Of a stretch of 64,000 nt of DNA, positions 18,434 to 27,995 are shown piece by piece (position 1 is the first letter of the stretch; each line of letters opens with the position of its first letter). Origin of the DNA: Photobacterium sp. GJ3 (lineage in GTDB: Bacteria; Pseudomonadota; Gammaproteobacteria; Enterobacterales; Vibrionaceae); NCBI RefSeq assembly GCF_018199995.1, contig NZ_CP073578.1:2046001-2110000 (forward strand), read 5' to 3'. The position numbers were made by a program, and so were the translations under genes. A model generated the notes under the pieces. The model was not told the DNA's origin. It saw only the letters and a list, made by a program, of their open reading frames with translations, and ran no database searches.

Positions 18434-19447
18434 TCACTGCGCTTTCAACGCTTCCATCAAGCGCTTTTCCGCCTCAGGGCTGACCCATTGCGTCCATAAT
18501 TTTGGGTGCTCTCTGAAAAAATAGTCTGCCGCAATCTCACCATCCGCCTGATTTTCTTCCATCCAGGCCAGCATCCGATTCATTTGCGGATTGGTAAAAG
18601 AACGCTTCGACAGATACGCCAGCGCTTGCGGTGCGCGCTGGGCAAACTTTTCTGTCACTACGGTATCAACCGGTGATGGCGGGTACATGGTGGGTTTCGG
18701 ATTCAAACAGTCCGCCTGAGTAATACAGGATTGATAATGCGCCACATCCACACCGGTTCCGAAGTCAACTTTCACCATCTCATATTTCCCAAGGATGGCT
18801 GTCGGTGCCCAGTAATAGCCAAACCAGGGTTCCTTGCGCTCATACGCTTTTGCTATCGACGCTGCCAGTCCGGCACCTGAACCCGGATCCAACAGTTCAA
18901 AGCCACTGTCTGCCAGCTTGAGGGCATCAAAGAGATGTTCGGTTGTGATCTGGCAGGTCCACCCGGCCGGACATCCCATCATCGCAGCACGATCCGGGTC
19001 TTCCGGATGTCGGAAGAGTTTGGCTTTCGCCCGAATACCTGCCAGTGTTTTCAGTTCCGGGTATTGTTTCACCAGATAGGCTGGTACCCAGAACCCTTCT
19101 TCACCGCCATCCGATAACGTGACCCCGGCATAGCGCAAGCGACCTTCATTCACCCCGATATCCAGGGCTTCACGCATCGTATTACTCCACATTTCCGGGG
19201 CAATATCGGGCTCACTTTTTTCGATCATGGACGTGGTTGTCGGGATACTGTCTCCCGGCACCAGTTCGGCATCACAGCCGTAACCCTGCTGAAGAATGAA
19301 CTGATCAACGTGGGCGATAAAAGTGGCAGAATTCCAGTTCATATCCGCAATGGTGACATGACCACAATCATTGGCAGCAGAGGCAAACCAGCTGACCGGC
19401 AGGGCCGCCGATGCCAGCAGACCAGAGAACAACAGAGAAAAACGCAT
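18434..19447 (-). CDS. Osmoprotectant ABC transporter, periplasmic binding protein (ProX-like)
   Basis: A 337-residue OpuAC-type substrate-binding protein. A signal peptide (MRFSLLFSGLLASAALPVSW, cleavage near FASA-AN) is followed by the binding fold: VTIADMNWNSATFIAHVDQF, PGDSIPTTTSMIEKSEPDIA and EPWFGYYWAPTAILGKYEM. Trp and Tyr residues in these segments are the kind that cage quaternary ammonium groups. Four internal Cys residues could form disulfides. The start has AAGGA six bases upstream. First gene of the operon; glycine betaine, choline or proline betaine are the likely ligands. Confidence 0.87.
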   Translation of the reverse strand: MRFSLLFSGLLASAALPVSWFASAANDCGHVTIADMNWNSATFIAHVDQFILQQGYGCDAELVPGDSIPTTTSMIEKSEPDIAPEMWSNTMREALDIGVNEGRLRYAGVTLSDGGEEGFWVPAYLVKQYPELKTLAGIRAKAKLFRHPEDPDRAAMMGCPAGWTCQITTEHLFDALKLADSGFELLDPGSGAGLAASIAKAYERKEPWFGYYWAPTAILGKYEMVKVDFGTGVDVAHYQSCITQADCLNPKPTMYPPSPVDTVVTEKFAQRAPQALAYLSKRSFTNPQMNRMLAWMEENQADGEIAADYFFREHPKLWTQWVSPEAEKRLMEALKAQ

Positions 19448-19626
19448 AACACATCCTTATGGTGATGATTCCTTGAACCAAACCCGAATTTGACATTGTG
19501 ACGGGTGAATGTCTTTTCAGTATATGCAGACGAAAATGGAATTGTGATGTAAGAAGCTCATTTTTTGAGGCTAAGTTGTTCATTTCTGACTTGTTTGACC
19601 GAAGTCTGTCGGGTCATGATGAGCTT

Positions 19627-19635
19627 TGTTATAAT
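19627..19635 (+). promoter_or_regulatory. Extended -10 promoter of miaE
   Basis: TGTTATAAT combines the TGn extension with a consensus TATAAT, 60 bases before the miaE start. The -35 is poor, as is usual for extended -10 promoters. Confidence 0.6.
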
Positions 19636-19694
19636 CCGCCGACGATTTTCCCCTTCGACGGGAATCCCAGTTCAATTCAGTATTAAGACCACCT

Positions 19695-20486
19695 ATGACA
19701 GACACACATCACCAGATCAACGAACTGCTGACTCCGGTTCGCCAATTTCTGCATTGCGACACACCAGACAGCTGGATTGATGAAGCCCGCCGACCGGAAA
19801 ACTTAAACGAGCTGCTGGTTGATCACTGTAACTGTGAGCTGAAAGCAAGCCAGACGGCCATATACCTGATCCGAAAATATGCCGTGGATGAAGCCAGCGG
19901 ACAGGCACTGCTGGAATGGGCAAAGCCCTATGAAGACTTCGTGTATGGCAAATTGCGTCAGAAAGATGCGTTTCATGGCAAGAAAAACGGCCTGAGCGCA
20001 CCGCTGACAGCGAAAGCGGATTGTCCGTACGGACAGGATCTGATCGACAAAATGGTTCGCCTGATCAAAGAAGAATTTCATCATTTTGAGCAGGTGCTTG
20101 AGATCATGGACAGCCGGGGCATCGCCTATTCCAGCCTGACTGCGGGGCGCTATGCCCGCGGCCTGATGAAAGTCGTCCGCACGCATGAACCGGCCACTCT
20201 GGTGGATAAGCTGATTGTCGGTGCCTACATCGAAGCGCGTTCCTGCGAACGCTTCGCCAAACTGGCCCCCTTCCTGGATGAAGAACTGAAAAAGTTCTAT
20301 CTCTCCCTGCTGCGGTCAGAAGCCCGTCATTATCAGGATTACCTGAAACTGGCCGAACAGATTGCCGGAGAAGCGATCACCGATCGCATTCAGATCATTG
20401 GCCAACGTGAAGCTGAGCTGATCAACAGCCCGGATGATCGCTTCCGTTTTCACAGTGGGATTCCGGTGGCCGCGCTGGTGAACTGA
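19695..20486 (+). CDS. miaE: tRNA 2-methylthio-N6-isopentenyladenosine-37 hydroxylase MiaE
   Basis: Diiron mono-oxygenase that hydroxylates ms2i6A at position 37 of tRNAs to ms2io6A. The 263-residue length and sequence fit MiaE. Ligand motifs are visible in four-helix-bundle order: the NCELKAS Glu, KEEFHHFEQV (E..H), GAYIEARSCERF and LRSEARHYQDY (E..H). Its last 65 coding bases overlap the 3' end of the oppositely oriented sgrR-like gene. Confidence 0.95.
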   Translation: MTDTHHQINELLTPVRQFLHCDTPDSWIDEARRPENLNELLVDHCNCELKASQTAIYLIRKYAVDEASGQALLEWAKPYEDFVYGKLRQKDAFHGKKNGLSAPLTAKADCPYGQDLIDKMVRLIKEEFHHFEQVLEIMDSRGIAYSSLTAGRYARGLMKVVRTHEPATLVDKLIVGAYIEARSCERFAKLAPFLDEELKKFYLSLLRSEARHYQDYLKLAEQIAGEAITDRIQIIGQREAELINSPDDRFRFHSGIPVAALVN

Positions 20487-22194
20487 ACACCACGCGACTG
20501 AAATCGATCCAGCCATTCGCCAGCAGCGACACCCCGTTCAGATGGGGCCTGATACCCAGCTGCTGGCGGTTTTGCCATAACGGACGATAGAGTCCGCTTT
20601 CAACCAGCCAGCGCTCCACCGCCCCGAATGATTCCAGCCGCTCCGCCTCGCTCTCAAACTGAAAAACCGTTTCCAGCTTTTGATACAACACCTTCTGATG
20701 CCGGGTGCTCAGACAAACATTCAGCGCCGTACTTGCTTTGAGCCATTCCATCCAGCTCAGGACTGAATCTTCCCCGAACACCTCGCCGGAGATAATGATA
20801 TCCGCCTCTGCCAGCCGCTCGGCACGGTTAAAGTCCGGAAAGGTATCGATACAGCAGGTTGCAGCAATCCCGGCAGCATTCAGTGCCGCGGTCAATGACT
20901 CAGCCAGTGCGATATGATCACGCAATTGATAAGTCAGAACACACAATGGCCGCTCCGGTGCAGGCAGTCCGACGAAATCCACCGGCAGGCACTCTGATTG
21001 TTCAGGGGTTTCTGACTTCAGCATGCCCTTCGCAACCCGATAATCTGACAGGGCCATGCTCTCAGGCAGCGGCAATTGACGGAGAAACGCAGAGAGGCGC
21101 AACCTGTGTTTCTGGACCCGCATCCATGCCGTACGGTTTTCATTCAGTAAAACGTATTCACACCCCAGCTCCCAGGCTTCAAGCTGAGAAAACGGCGCAG
21201 TTTTCTCTGGCACCAGCCAAGGGTGGACAACATCACTGCTGAGATCAAAATCCATGGCCCGATCACCAATGTTCCAGATTTCCACCGCATCCAGCCAGGG
21301 ACGATACCCGTGATAGTGTTCAAAAGCAGTCAGTCGGGTCAGCCATTCTGTGCATTCATCCAGACGAAATGCGCCTGCGCCCAGGACTTGCCCATCGGGA
21401 GTCACTTTCGAAATACCGGCCGCTTTTTGTGTCAGCAGCGCTGGCACAAAATCCGGGGTTGCCTGAGTCACCAGTTTGAGACACAGCGGCGATAGCACAT
21501 CGACCCGCTCAATACAGTCAAACAGCCGGGCGTTGGTACAGTCTGATGCCTTTAACCGTTCAAAGTGAGCCTTCACTTCTGTTGCAGTCAGAGACGAACC
21601 GTCATGAAACATCAGCCCTTTGCGTAATGTGATCAGCCAGTCATCGCCACGTCGTTCCCAGTGCGCTGCCAGGTCACCTTCAATGCAGCCGGATCTCACA
21701 TCCCGTTGAAGCAATCCGGCATATATAGAGCTGCCAAGATGAATTTCCGTTCGCCGCGATAACTGCACCGCGTCCAGATCATGAATGCCGCGATAAAACG
21801 GGATCCGCAGAACATCCTGATGGTGCTGCGCAGGCGTTGGGAGCGCCACATGCCCGGAGCGATGCTGTGCCAGATATTCAGCCAGCAGTCCCTGCCTTTC
21901 CTGAGCAGGCAGCAGGGCAGTGGCACGTTCGATCTGGTTCTGTGCCAATAAAGATAAAGCCGCCTGCCTGATCGTCGAATCGACCGGCTTCAGCAGACAA
22001 ATCGTCGGCAGATTGCCCCGCCCGACCCCAGGTTGCCAGCGGATCCAACCTTCCTCTACCAGTTTTTTAATCACGATCTGAGCGTTGCGTCGGGTACAGG
22101 ATAGAACCCCGGCCAGATGGTCAAGGGACAGCCGCTGACGTTCTCCCACAGTCAACTCATCTCTCAGAAAAGTCAAAGCTCGCCAATAACGCAT
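20422..22194 (-). CDS. SgrR-family transcriptional regulator with solute-binding domain
   Basis: A 590-residue regulator with an N-terminal winged helix (about residues 10-80; LSLDHLAGVLSCTRRNAQIV) and a bacterial extracellular solute-binding type 5 domain (about 160-400; GDLAAHWERRGDDWLITLRK and the KGLMFHDGSSLTATEVKAHF block). In E. coli SgrR activates the sRNA sgrS and the setA efflux gene under glucose-phosphate stress. Here it is divergent from an MFS transporter, echoing the sgrR-setA link. There is no room in the 88 bp gap for an sgrS-sized RNA. The ligand is unknown. Confidence 0.85.
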   Translation of the reverse strand: MRYWRALTFLRDELTVGERQRLSLDHLAGVLSCTRRNAQIVIKKLVEEGWIRWQPGVGRGNLPTICLLKPVDSTIRQAALSLLAQNQIERATALLPAQERQGLLAEYLAQHRSGHVALPTPAQHHQDVLRIPFYRGIHDLDAVQLSRRTEIHLGSSIYAGLLQRDVRSGCIEGDLAAHWERRGDDWLITLRKGLMFHDGSSLTATEVKAHFERLKASDCTNARLFDCIERVDVLSPLCLKLVTQATPDFVPALLTQKAAGISKVTPDGQVLGAGAFRLDECTEWLTRLTAFEHYHGYRPWLDAVEIWNIGDRAMDFDLSSDVVHPWLVPEKTAPFSQLEAWELGCEYVLLNENRTAWMRVQKHRLRLSAFLRQLPLPESMALSDYRVAKGMLKSETPEQSECLPVDFVGLPAPERPLCVLTYQLRDHIALAESLTAALNAAGIAATCCIDTFPDFNRAERLAEADIIISGEVFGEDSVLSWMEWLKASTALNVCLSTRHQKVLYQKLETVFQFESEAERLESFGAVERWLVESGLYRPLWQNRQQLGIRPHLNGVSLLANGWIDFSRVVFSSPARPPESHCENGSDHPGC

Positions 22195-22282
22195 AAAAGG
22201 TGAAATTCCTTATTGTCCTTTACACTTTTTCTTCTTCTTTTATCACGGATAATCACAAACCTCTGTGATGTAAAAGGAATTT

Positions 22283-23497
22283 ATGATGACAACCACCACT
22301 CAATCCCACCCAGGTATCTGGAAAGACCCCCGGTTTCTGATGCTCTTTTCCAGTGCCTTCTTTGCCGCTTTCGGGGCCAAAATTTACAGCCTGGCCCTCC
22401 CCTTGCTGGTTTTTGATTTAACGTCTTCCGCAGAGTGGATGGGCTGGATGCGCGCAGTGGAGTACTTACCCAATCTGCTGCTGGCCCTGTTTATTGGCGT
22501 GTGGGTGGACAGAGTGAATCGCAAACACTGGTCGCAGGTCATGCTGATTGGTCAGTGCCTCTGCCTGCTGATCGCTTATACGGCAGTGGAATGGCTCGCA
22601 GAGCCGTTGTGGGCGCTTTTTCCTGCCGCCTTTCTGATGATGGCATTCGACTACGGCTACCATAATGCCCGTCTCGGCATGATGAAGACTGCGCTGCCAC
22701 AGGCATTGCAGAATACGGCCACCGCACGTTTCAGTACCCTGTACAGCTTTCTTGAAACGGTTGGCCCCGTGTTATCCGGGGCGCTGCTGCTGATGACGGC
22801 GATTCATCAGGTGTTCCTGCTGCTCATCGTGTTTTATCTGTTTGCTTTCATCCAATTGCACCGCATGTCGTTTGCCCCCGCTGAGCCGGTAGTCCATCCG
22901 CCGGTACTGACAGCACTCCGCGAAGGCTGGCAGGCGCTCACCGCCGACCGGGCAATGTGCCTGATCACTGCCGCTGTTGTGATCATCAATACCACCGGGG
23001 CTGTATTTCATGTTCAGTCGATTTATTTTGCGAAAGCAACCCTGATGATGAGCCATCTGGAAGTCAGTTATCTGATTGCGGCCTCTGGCATCGGCGGGGT
23101 GCTGGGCGGACTGGTTGCAGACAAAATCAGAAAGCGCATGGGGCTGGGCTTGCTGCTGATTCTTTCGATTGCGTTTGAATCCCTTGGATTTGTTCTGCCG
23201 GCTCTGTTCCCGAGTGCGCCCGTCTTAGCACTGTCTTTCTTCGTCATCAGCAGTATTGGTCTGATGAGCTCGATCTGCATCTGGAGTTACCGCCAGGAAG
23301 CATTCAGCGACGCAGTGCTGGGGCGTGTGGCTGGCATCACGGGGTCACTGTTTAAACTGGGGATGCCGTTCGGGTTAGCAGCATCCGGATATCTCGTGGC
23401 CGCGCTGGGAACTGATGTCCTGTTTTCACTGTGTTTTATCATTCAGCTCATCACAGCAATCCTGCTCTGCCTGACACGTGTGAGAAACATGGTGTAA
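22283..23497 (+). CDS. MFS transporter divergent from the SgrR-type regulator
   Basis: A 404-residue major facilitator protein with 12 predicted helices. Loop 2-3 holds the MFS motif A-like GVWVDRVNRKHW, and the second half repeats it as GGLVADKIRKRMG. Similar vibrio proteins are annotated as MFS efflux carriers. The divergent SgrR-type regulator suggests control by it and perhaps sugar or sugar-phosphate analogue export, by analogy with SetA. Ribosome site AAAGGAA lies eight bases before the ATG at 22283. Confidence 0.8.
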   Translation: MMTTTTQSHPGIWKDPRFLMLFSSAFFAAFGAKIYSLALPLLVFDLTSSAEWMGWMRAVEYLPNLLLALFIGVWVDRVNRKHWSQVMLIGQCLCLLIAYTAVEWLAEPLWALFPAAFLMMAFDYGYHNARLGMMKTALPQALQNTATARFSTLYSFLETVGPVLSGALLLMTAIHQVFLLLIVFYLFAFIQLHRMSFAPAEPVVHPPVLTALREGWQALTADRAMCLITAAVVIINTTGAVFHVQSIYFAKATLMMSHLEVSYLIAASGIGGVLGGLVADKIRKRMGLGLLLILSIAFESLGFVLPALFPSAPVLALSFFVISSIGLMSSICIWSYRQEAFSDAVLGRVAGITGSLFKLGMPFGLAASGYLVAALGTDVLFSLCFIIQLITAILLCLTRVRNMV

Positions 23498-23551
23498 TCC
23501 GCGAAGCTCAGCGAAACAAGAACACCGCTGATTCACACAATACACAGCGAT

Positions 23552-23583
23552 AAAAAAACCGCCTTCATGAAGGCGGTTTTTTT
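23552..23583. terminator. Bidirectional terminator between the MFS gene and topA
   Basis: A stem with CCGCCTT / AAGGCGG core is flanked by an A7 run on the left and T7 on the right. It is a strong intrinsic terminator in both directions. Confidence 0.9.
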
Positions 23584-23595
23584 CTGATGTCTACA

Positions 23596-26226
23596 TTACT
23601 TTTTCGCGTTTTTCCGCTTGTCGGTAATGATCCATTGTCCGGCATCATAAAGCGCAGTAAAACCTGTTGGCTTCCCGTCAACTTCGGAGCGCACATAATT
23701 TTCTTTGGTCTTCCGGCTGAATCGAACCACAGTTTTCACGCCATCCGGATCTTCCGTCGGTGCTTCCGTCAGATACAGGAACTTCGGCGACAACCTGTCT
23801 TTGAACCGAACCAGTTCTTCCACCAAAGGGGCACGGGTTTCACGAGATTTCGGGAAAGTGCTGGCAGCCAGGAACAAACCTGAGGCGCCATCACGCAAAA
23901 CAAAATAGGCATCTTCATCCTGCGTACAAGGCAGTTCCGGCAAATGTACCGGATCTTCCTTCGGCGGTGCCACTTCACCATTTTTCAGGATTTTTCGGGT
24001 ATTCTTACAACTCTCGTTGGTACAACCCATATACTTGCCGAAACGACCATTTTTCAGTTCCATGTCTGAGCCGCATTTATCGCACTCAACCACAGGGCCA
24101 TCATAGCCTTTCAGCTTGAATTCACCTTTCTCAACCACAAAGCCATCACAGCCCGGGTTGTTACCACACACATGCAGTTTACGGGTCTGGTCAATCAGAT
24201 AAGCATCCATGGCGGTGCCACACTTCGGACAGCGTTTCTTTGCCCGCAGTGCCGCAGTTTCAACGTCTTCTTCAAGAACGTTCACCACGCCTTCTTCATC
24301 GCCCAGATTAATCGTTGTTTTACAACGCTCCTTTGGCGGTAATGCATACCCGGAACACCCCAGAAATACCCCGGTCGATGCTGTGCGAATGCCCATTGGA
24401 CGTGAACAGGTCGGGCACTCAATATCGGTCAGGACGATCTTGTTCGGCTTCATGCCGCCCTCGTCCTCATCCAGCTCTGCCTTTTCCAACTCACCGGTAA
24501 AGTCACTGAAGAACTTATCCAGCACGGCTTTCCAGTTAGCTTCACCTTCTGCAATCTTATCCAGATCGCCTTCCATACGGGCAGTGAAGTCGTAATCCAT
24601 CAGATCAGCAAAGCTGTCTTCAAGGCGGTCGGAAACGATCTCACCCATCTTCTCTGCATAAAAGCGACGCTGATCCACTTTCACATAGCCCCGATCCTGA
24701 ATGGTCGAGATAATCGACGCATAAGTCGACGGACGGCCAATCCCGCGCTTCTCCAGCTCTTTCACCAAGGCAGCTTCCGTAAAACGAGCCGGTGGCTTGG
24801 TAAAGTGCTGTTTAGGTTCCAGTTGCTCAAGCGACAGGATATCGCCGACCTGAACCATTGGCAGCGTCGTGTCTTCATTTTTTCCGGATGGCCGCTGAAC
24901 TTTCGTCCAACCAGCAAAACGCAAGGTTCGGCCTTTGGCTTTCAGCGTAAAATCATCGGCCTGTACAGTAATGGTACTGGAATCATATTGGGCTGGCGTC
25001 ATCTGACAGGCCACGAACTGACGCCAGATCAGGTCGTACAGTTTCACCGCATCCTGATCCATGCCTTCAAGATCAGCAGGCAAGGTATCCACATTCGATG
25101 GACGAATCGCTTCGTGCGCTTCCTGTGCGTTTCCTTTACTGCCATAAACAGTTGGATTGGCAGGCAGATAGCTGTCGCCATATTCTGAGGCAATATAGCC
25201 ACGAACCGCTTCAACCGCTTCTTTGGACAGATTGGTCGAGTCCGTACGCATATAGGTAATATAACCCGCTTCATACAGACGCTGTGCCAGACCCATGGTT
25301 CGCTTCACACCGTAACCCAGGCGCGTACTCGCAGCCTGTTGCAGTGTCGACGTAATATAAGGTGCAGAAGGTTTACTGCTGGTTGGTTTGTCTTCGCGTT
25401 CAACCACTTTGTAGCTGGCTTTTTCCAGCAACGAGACCGCTGCATCCGTGTCTGTTTTATTCTCCGGACGGAAATTTTTGCCAGCTTGCTGCGCAACCAT
25501 CAGCCGCAAAGCGTCTTTGCCGCCAGTCACAGTGTTGGCGTGAATGTCCCAAAATTCTTCCGGAACAAACGCTTTGATTTCACGTTCACGCTCAACAATC
25601 AGCTTCACCGCAACAGACTGAACACGTCCTGCAGACAGGCCACGGGCGACCTTCTTCCACAGCAGCGGCGAAACCATGAAGCCGACCACCCGATCCAGAA
25701 AACGACGGGCTTGCTGGGCATTCACACCATCCAGGTTCAGTTCACCAGGCTTTTCAAACGCCTGCTGAATTGCATTCTTGGTGATTTCGTTGAAAACGAC
25801 ACGTTTATAGCGTTCCTCATCGCCACCGATGAGCTCACGAAGGTGCCACGCAATGGCTTCTCCTTCGCGGTCCAAATCGGTTGCGAGGTAGACATAATCG
25901 GCATTCTCAGCCAGTTTTTGCAGCTCTTGGACGACTTTTTCTTTACCGGGCAGCACGGCGTAATGCGCTTCCCAATCTTTATATGGGTTCACACCCATTT
26001 TATTGATCAGCGCCTTCAGCTCTTTCTCTTTCTTGACTCGTGCTTTCTCATCAACGCTCAGTCCTTTCGTCGACGTTGCAGCGGCTTTTTTTCCTGTGCT
26101 GCTAGTGCCCGTCGACAAATCCCGGACATGACCAACGCTGGACTTTACGATGAAATCCTTACCAAGGTACTTATTAATCGTTTTTGCCTTGGCGGGGGAC
26201 TCCACAATAACGAGAGATTTACCCAT
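23596..26226 (-). CDS. topA: DNA topoisomerase I
   Basis: Type IA topoisomerase relaxing negative supercoils, 876 residues. The N-terminal TOPRIM domain begins [20 protein letters not shown] and contains the acidic [13 protein letters not shown] motif. The nucleophilic Tyr lies in [11 protein letters not shown]-terminal zinc-ribbon repeats show paired cysteines ([31 protein letters not shown]), followed by a basic tail (KRKNAKK). The length matches E. coli TopA. It precedes cysB in gene order, as in enterics, though other genes now lie between. Confidence 0.98.
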   Translation of the reverse strand: MGKSLVIVESPAKAKTINKYLGKDFIVKSSVGHVRDLSTGTSSTGKKAAATSTKGLSVDEKARVKKEKELKALINKMGVNPYKDWEAHYAVLPGKEKVVQELQKLAENADYVYLATDLDREGEAIAWHLRELIGGDEERYKRVVFNEITKNAIQQAFEKPGELNLDGVNAQQARRFLDRVVGFMVSPLLWKKVARGLSAGRVQSVAVKLIVEREREIKAFVPEEFWDIHANTVTGGKDALRLMVAQQAGKNFRPENKTDTDAAVSLLEKASYKVVEREDKPTSSKPSAPYITSTLQQAASTRLGYGVKRTMGLAQRLYEAGYITYMRTDSTNLSKEAVEAVRGYIASEYGDSYLPANPTVYGSKGNAQEAHEAIRPSNVDTLPADLEGMDQDAVKLYDLIWRQFVACQMTPAQYDSSTITVQADDFTLKAKGRTLRFAGWTKVQRPSGKNEDTTLPMVQVGDILSLEQLEPKQHFTKPPARFTEAALVKELEKRGIGRPSTYASIISTIQDRGYVKVDQRRFYAEKMGEIVSDRLEDSFADLMDYDFTARMEGDLDKIAEGEANWKAVLDKFFSDFTGELEKAELDEDEGGMKPNKIVLTDIECPTCSRPMGIRTASTGVFLGCSGYALPPKERCKTTINLGDEEGVVNVLEEDVETAALRAKKRCPKCGTAMDAYLIDQTRKLHVCGNNPGCDGFVVEKGEFKLKGYDGPVVECDKCGSDMELKNGRFGKYMGCTNESCKNTRKILKNGEVAPPKEDPVHLPELPCTQDEDAYFVLRDGASGLFLAASTFPKSRETRAPLVEELVRFKDRLSPKFLYLTEAPTEDPDGVKTVVRFSRKTKENYVRSEVDGKPTGFTALYDAGQWIITDKRKNAKK

Positions 26227-26737
26227 ATGACTCTATTACGTCCTCGTGCTTGCGAAATTTTCAAATAAAAACATGTAGTTGCACGCTAAAAGTTACAGTG
26301 TACGCACGGCAACGCTCTTACAATATTGGGCTACTATACAAGAAGGTCAACCTGTTTTTAATAAATTCAGGCTGATTGCTCGACCCTTCTACACTTGTAA
26401 ACACAGTGTTAAGTGCACCTGTTTTTTCAAATCATCCGTGACATTTCATTCAATGATGTCCGAATTCGGGCTGGCGCAGATCATTACCACCTCGTCAGCG
26501 GTTTGACTATTCTCGCCCCATTTTATTTGTACCAGCTCACATAAATTTTCAGAAATGGACAAGGCAATGGCGATTTTCGCACGATTTATGTGCATCCAGG
26601 TGAATTCCTTGAATATTCAGTCTCTATATCGTCAATGAAACGACGAGGAGACCGAAATAATCAATGACTCTGTTCTTTCAATCGAAATACGCTGAAAAAT
26701 ATAACCCGCACTAAGCGGGTTATATCGGGGTCCATGT
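26227..26737. other. topA upstream intergenic region
   Basis: This 511 bp gap between sohB and topA (both minus strand) should contain the topA promoter(s) and, at its left-reading end, the sohB terminator. A 75-codon plus-strand frame starting with TTG (26279-26506) has no recognisable domain and no ribosome site, and is not called. E. coli has yciN in this interval; I do not see it here. Confidence 0.4.
26693..26723 (-). terminator. sohB terminator
   Basis: A 9 bp stem (ATAACCCGC / GCGGGTTAT) with loop ACTAA is followed on the minus strand by ATTTTTC. It lies just after the sohB stop. Confidence 0.75.
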
Positions 26738-27799
26738 TTACATGACAGGTCGCTGCCCGCGACCAATCCATTTCAGTAATAAATGATCCACCGCTTCACC
26801 GCCGGCTCCTGCCAAGCGTTCCGCCAGTTTTTTACGCTGAACAAAGCGAACTTGCAAGACTTCCCGGTCCTTACAGGCAGACATAATAAAGTCATCACTG
26901 GTGCCAATTTGGTCGACCAGACCCAGTGCAAATGCCTGCTTACCAAACCAGTGCTCACCGGTTGCCACCTTTTCCAGATCCAGTGCCGGACGGTGCTCTG
27001 CAATGAAATCTTTAAATAAACCATGGGTGGCTTCAATTTCGGTCTGAAACTTTTCACGGGCTTTGTCGGTGTTTTCACCGAACATGGTCAGCGTTCGCTT
27101 AAACTCACCCGCAGTGATTTGCTCAAACTCAATATTGTTCTTTTTCAGCAGCTTATTGAAATTGGGCAGTTGGGCAATCACCCCAATCGACCCCACGACG
27201 GCAAAAGGTGCCGAGATAATATGATCCGCCACACAGGCCATCATATATCCGCCACTGGCCGCAACTTTATCTACAGCAATGGTCAGTTTGATTCCCGCCT
27301 GTTTCAGACGATCCAACTGGGATGATGCCAAACCATAGCCATGTACCATGCCACCACCCGTTTCCAGTCGCAGCAAAACTTCATCGCCTTCAGTGGCCAC
27401 CGCCAGAATTGCAGAAACTTCTTCGCGAAGCCCTGCAACTTCTTTTGCGTCGATACTGCCATGGAAATCCAGTACGAATAGTCTGGGCTCACGGGCAACC
27501 GATAATTCACCCGACTTCGCCGCAGTCTTCACTTCATGCTGGCGGGCTTTATTTTTTTCTTTTTCGCTTTTTTTCTCTGCTTTTTCGCGCGCTTTCAGCA
27601 GAGGTTTATCAAACAGATGTGATTCAAGATGATGAACCGTCTCTTTGTATTGTTCAGTCAAATCGGTGACTTCAAGGGAGCCTTTTCGTGGGCCATGACG
27701 ACCGCCTGCGCTTTTTACAATGACCAGAATCGCAATGATTGCGACAACGACGGTCGCGATTTTGGCCAGAAAAAGTCCGTAATCAAACAAAAAATCCAA
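26738..27799 (-). CDS. sohB: Inner-membrane peptidase SohB (S49 family)
   Basis: Signal-peptide-peptidase-A-like serine protease, about 353 residues, anchored by one N-terminal helix (LAKIATVVVAIIAILVIV). The catalytic Ser lies in KVAASGGYMMACVAD and the Lys in TAGEFKRTLTMFGENT. The linker before the protease domain is Lys/Glu-rich. I choose the TTG at 27799: GAGGAA lies six bases upstream, and the resulting N-terminus (x-DFLFDYGLFLAK) aligns residue for residue with E. coli MELLSEYGLFLAK. The upstream TTG at 27847 would add 16 unmatched residues. Confidence 0.92.
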   Translation of the reverse strand: MDFLFDYGLFLAKIATVVVAIIAILVIVKSAGGRHGPRKGSLEVTDLTEQYKETVHHLESHLFDKPLLKAREKAEKKSEKEKNKARQHEVKTAAKSGELSVAREPRLFVLDFHGSIDAKEVAGLREEVSAILAVATEGDEVLLRLETGGGMVHGYGLASSQLDRLKQAGIKLTIAVDKVAASGGYMMACVADHIISAPFAVVGSIGVIAQLPNFNKLLKKNNIEFEQITAGEFKRTLTMFGENTDKAREKFQTEIEATHGLFKDFIAEHRPALDLEKVATGEHWFGKQAFALGLVDQIGTSDDFIMSACKDREVLQVRFVQRKKLAERLAGAGGEAVDHLLLKWIGRGQRPVM

Positions 27800-27995
27800 A
27801 AGAAGTTCCTCAATATCGGGTTTTGTTTCATTGTAATACCAATCCAATCAAGCCTCTAGGGGCGAATCGCTTTGATTGACCACAATCTCTTCGAGTGAAC
27901 CGACGCTTTTTACAATCAACGCGCCCGTTGGCTTGTCACATCGGCCAGAGAGCACCTACAATAGCGGCAAAATGCCCGACCAAGAAGGATATCAA

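Noticed and set aside
17465-18499. 344-codon plus-strand open frame
   Set aside because: It lies antisense to the ProW-like and ProV-like genes, which have full family motifs. Its translation is Gln/His/Arg/Asn-rich with no domain, typical of a shadow frame.
25339-26268. 309-codon plus-strand open frame
   Set aside because: It is entirely antisense to the N-terminal half of topA, with no recognisable features.
26279-26506. 75-codon frame between sohB and topA, possible yciN
   Set aside because: It starts with TTG without a ribosome site and does not resemble YciN or any family I know.
27835-27895. Second copy of the TAATACCAATC inverted-repeat element
   Set aside because: Only the first ten or so bases resemble the element at 44.3 kb. 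The following sequence and length do not.
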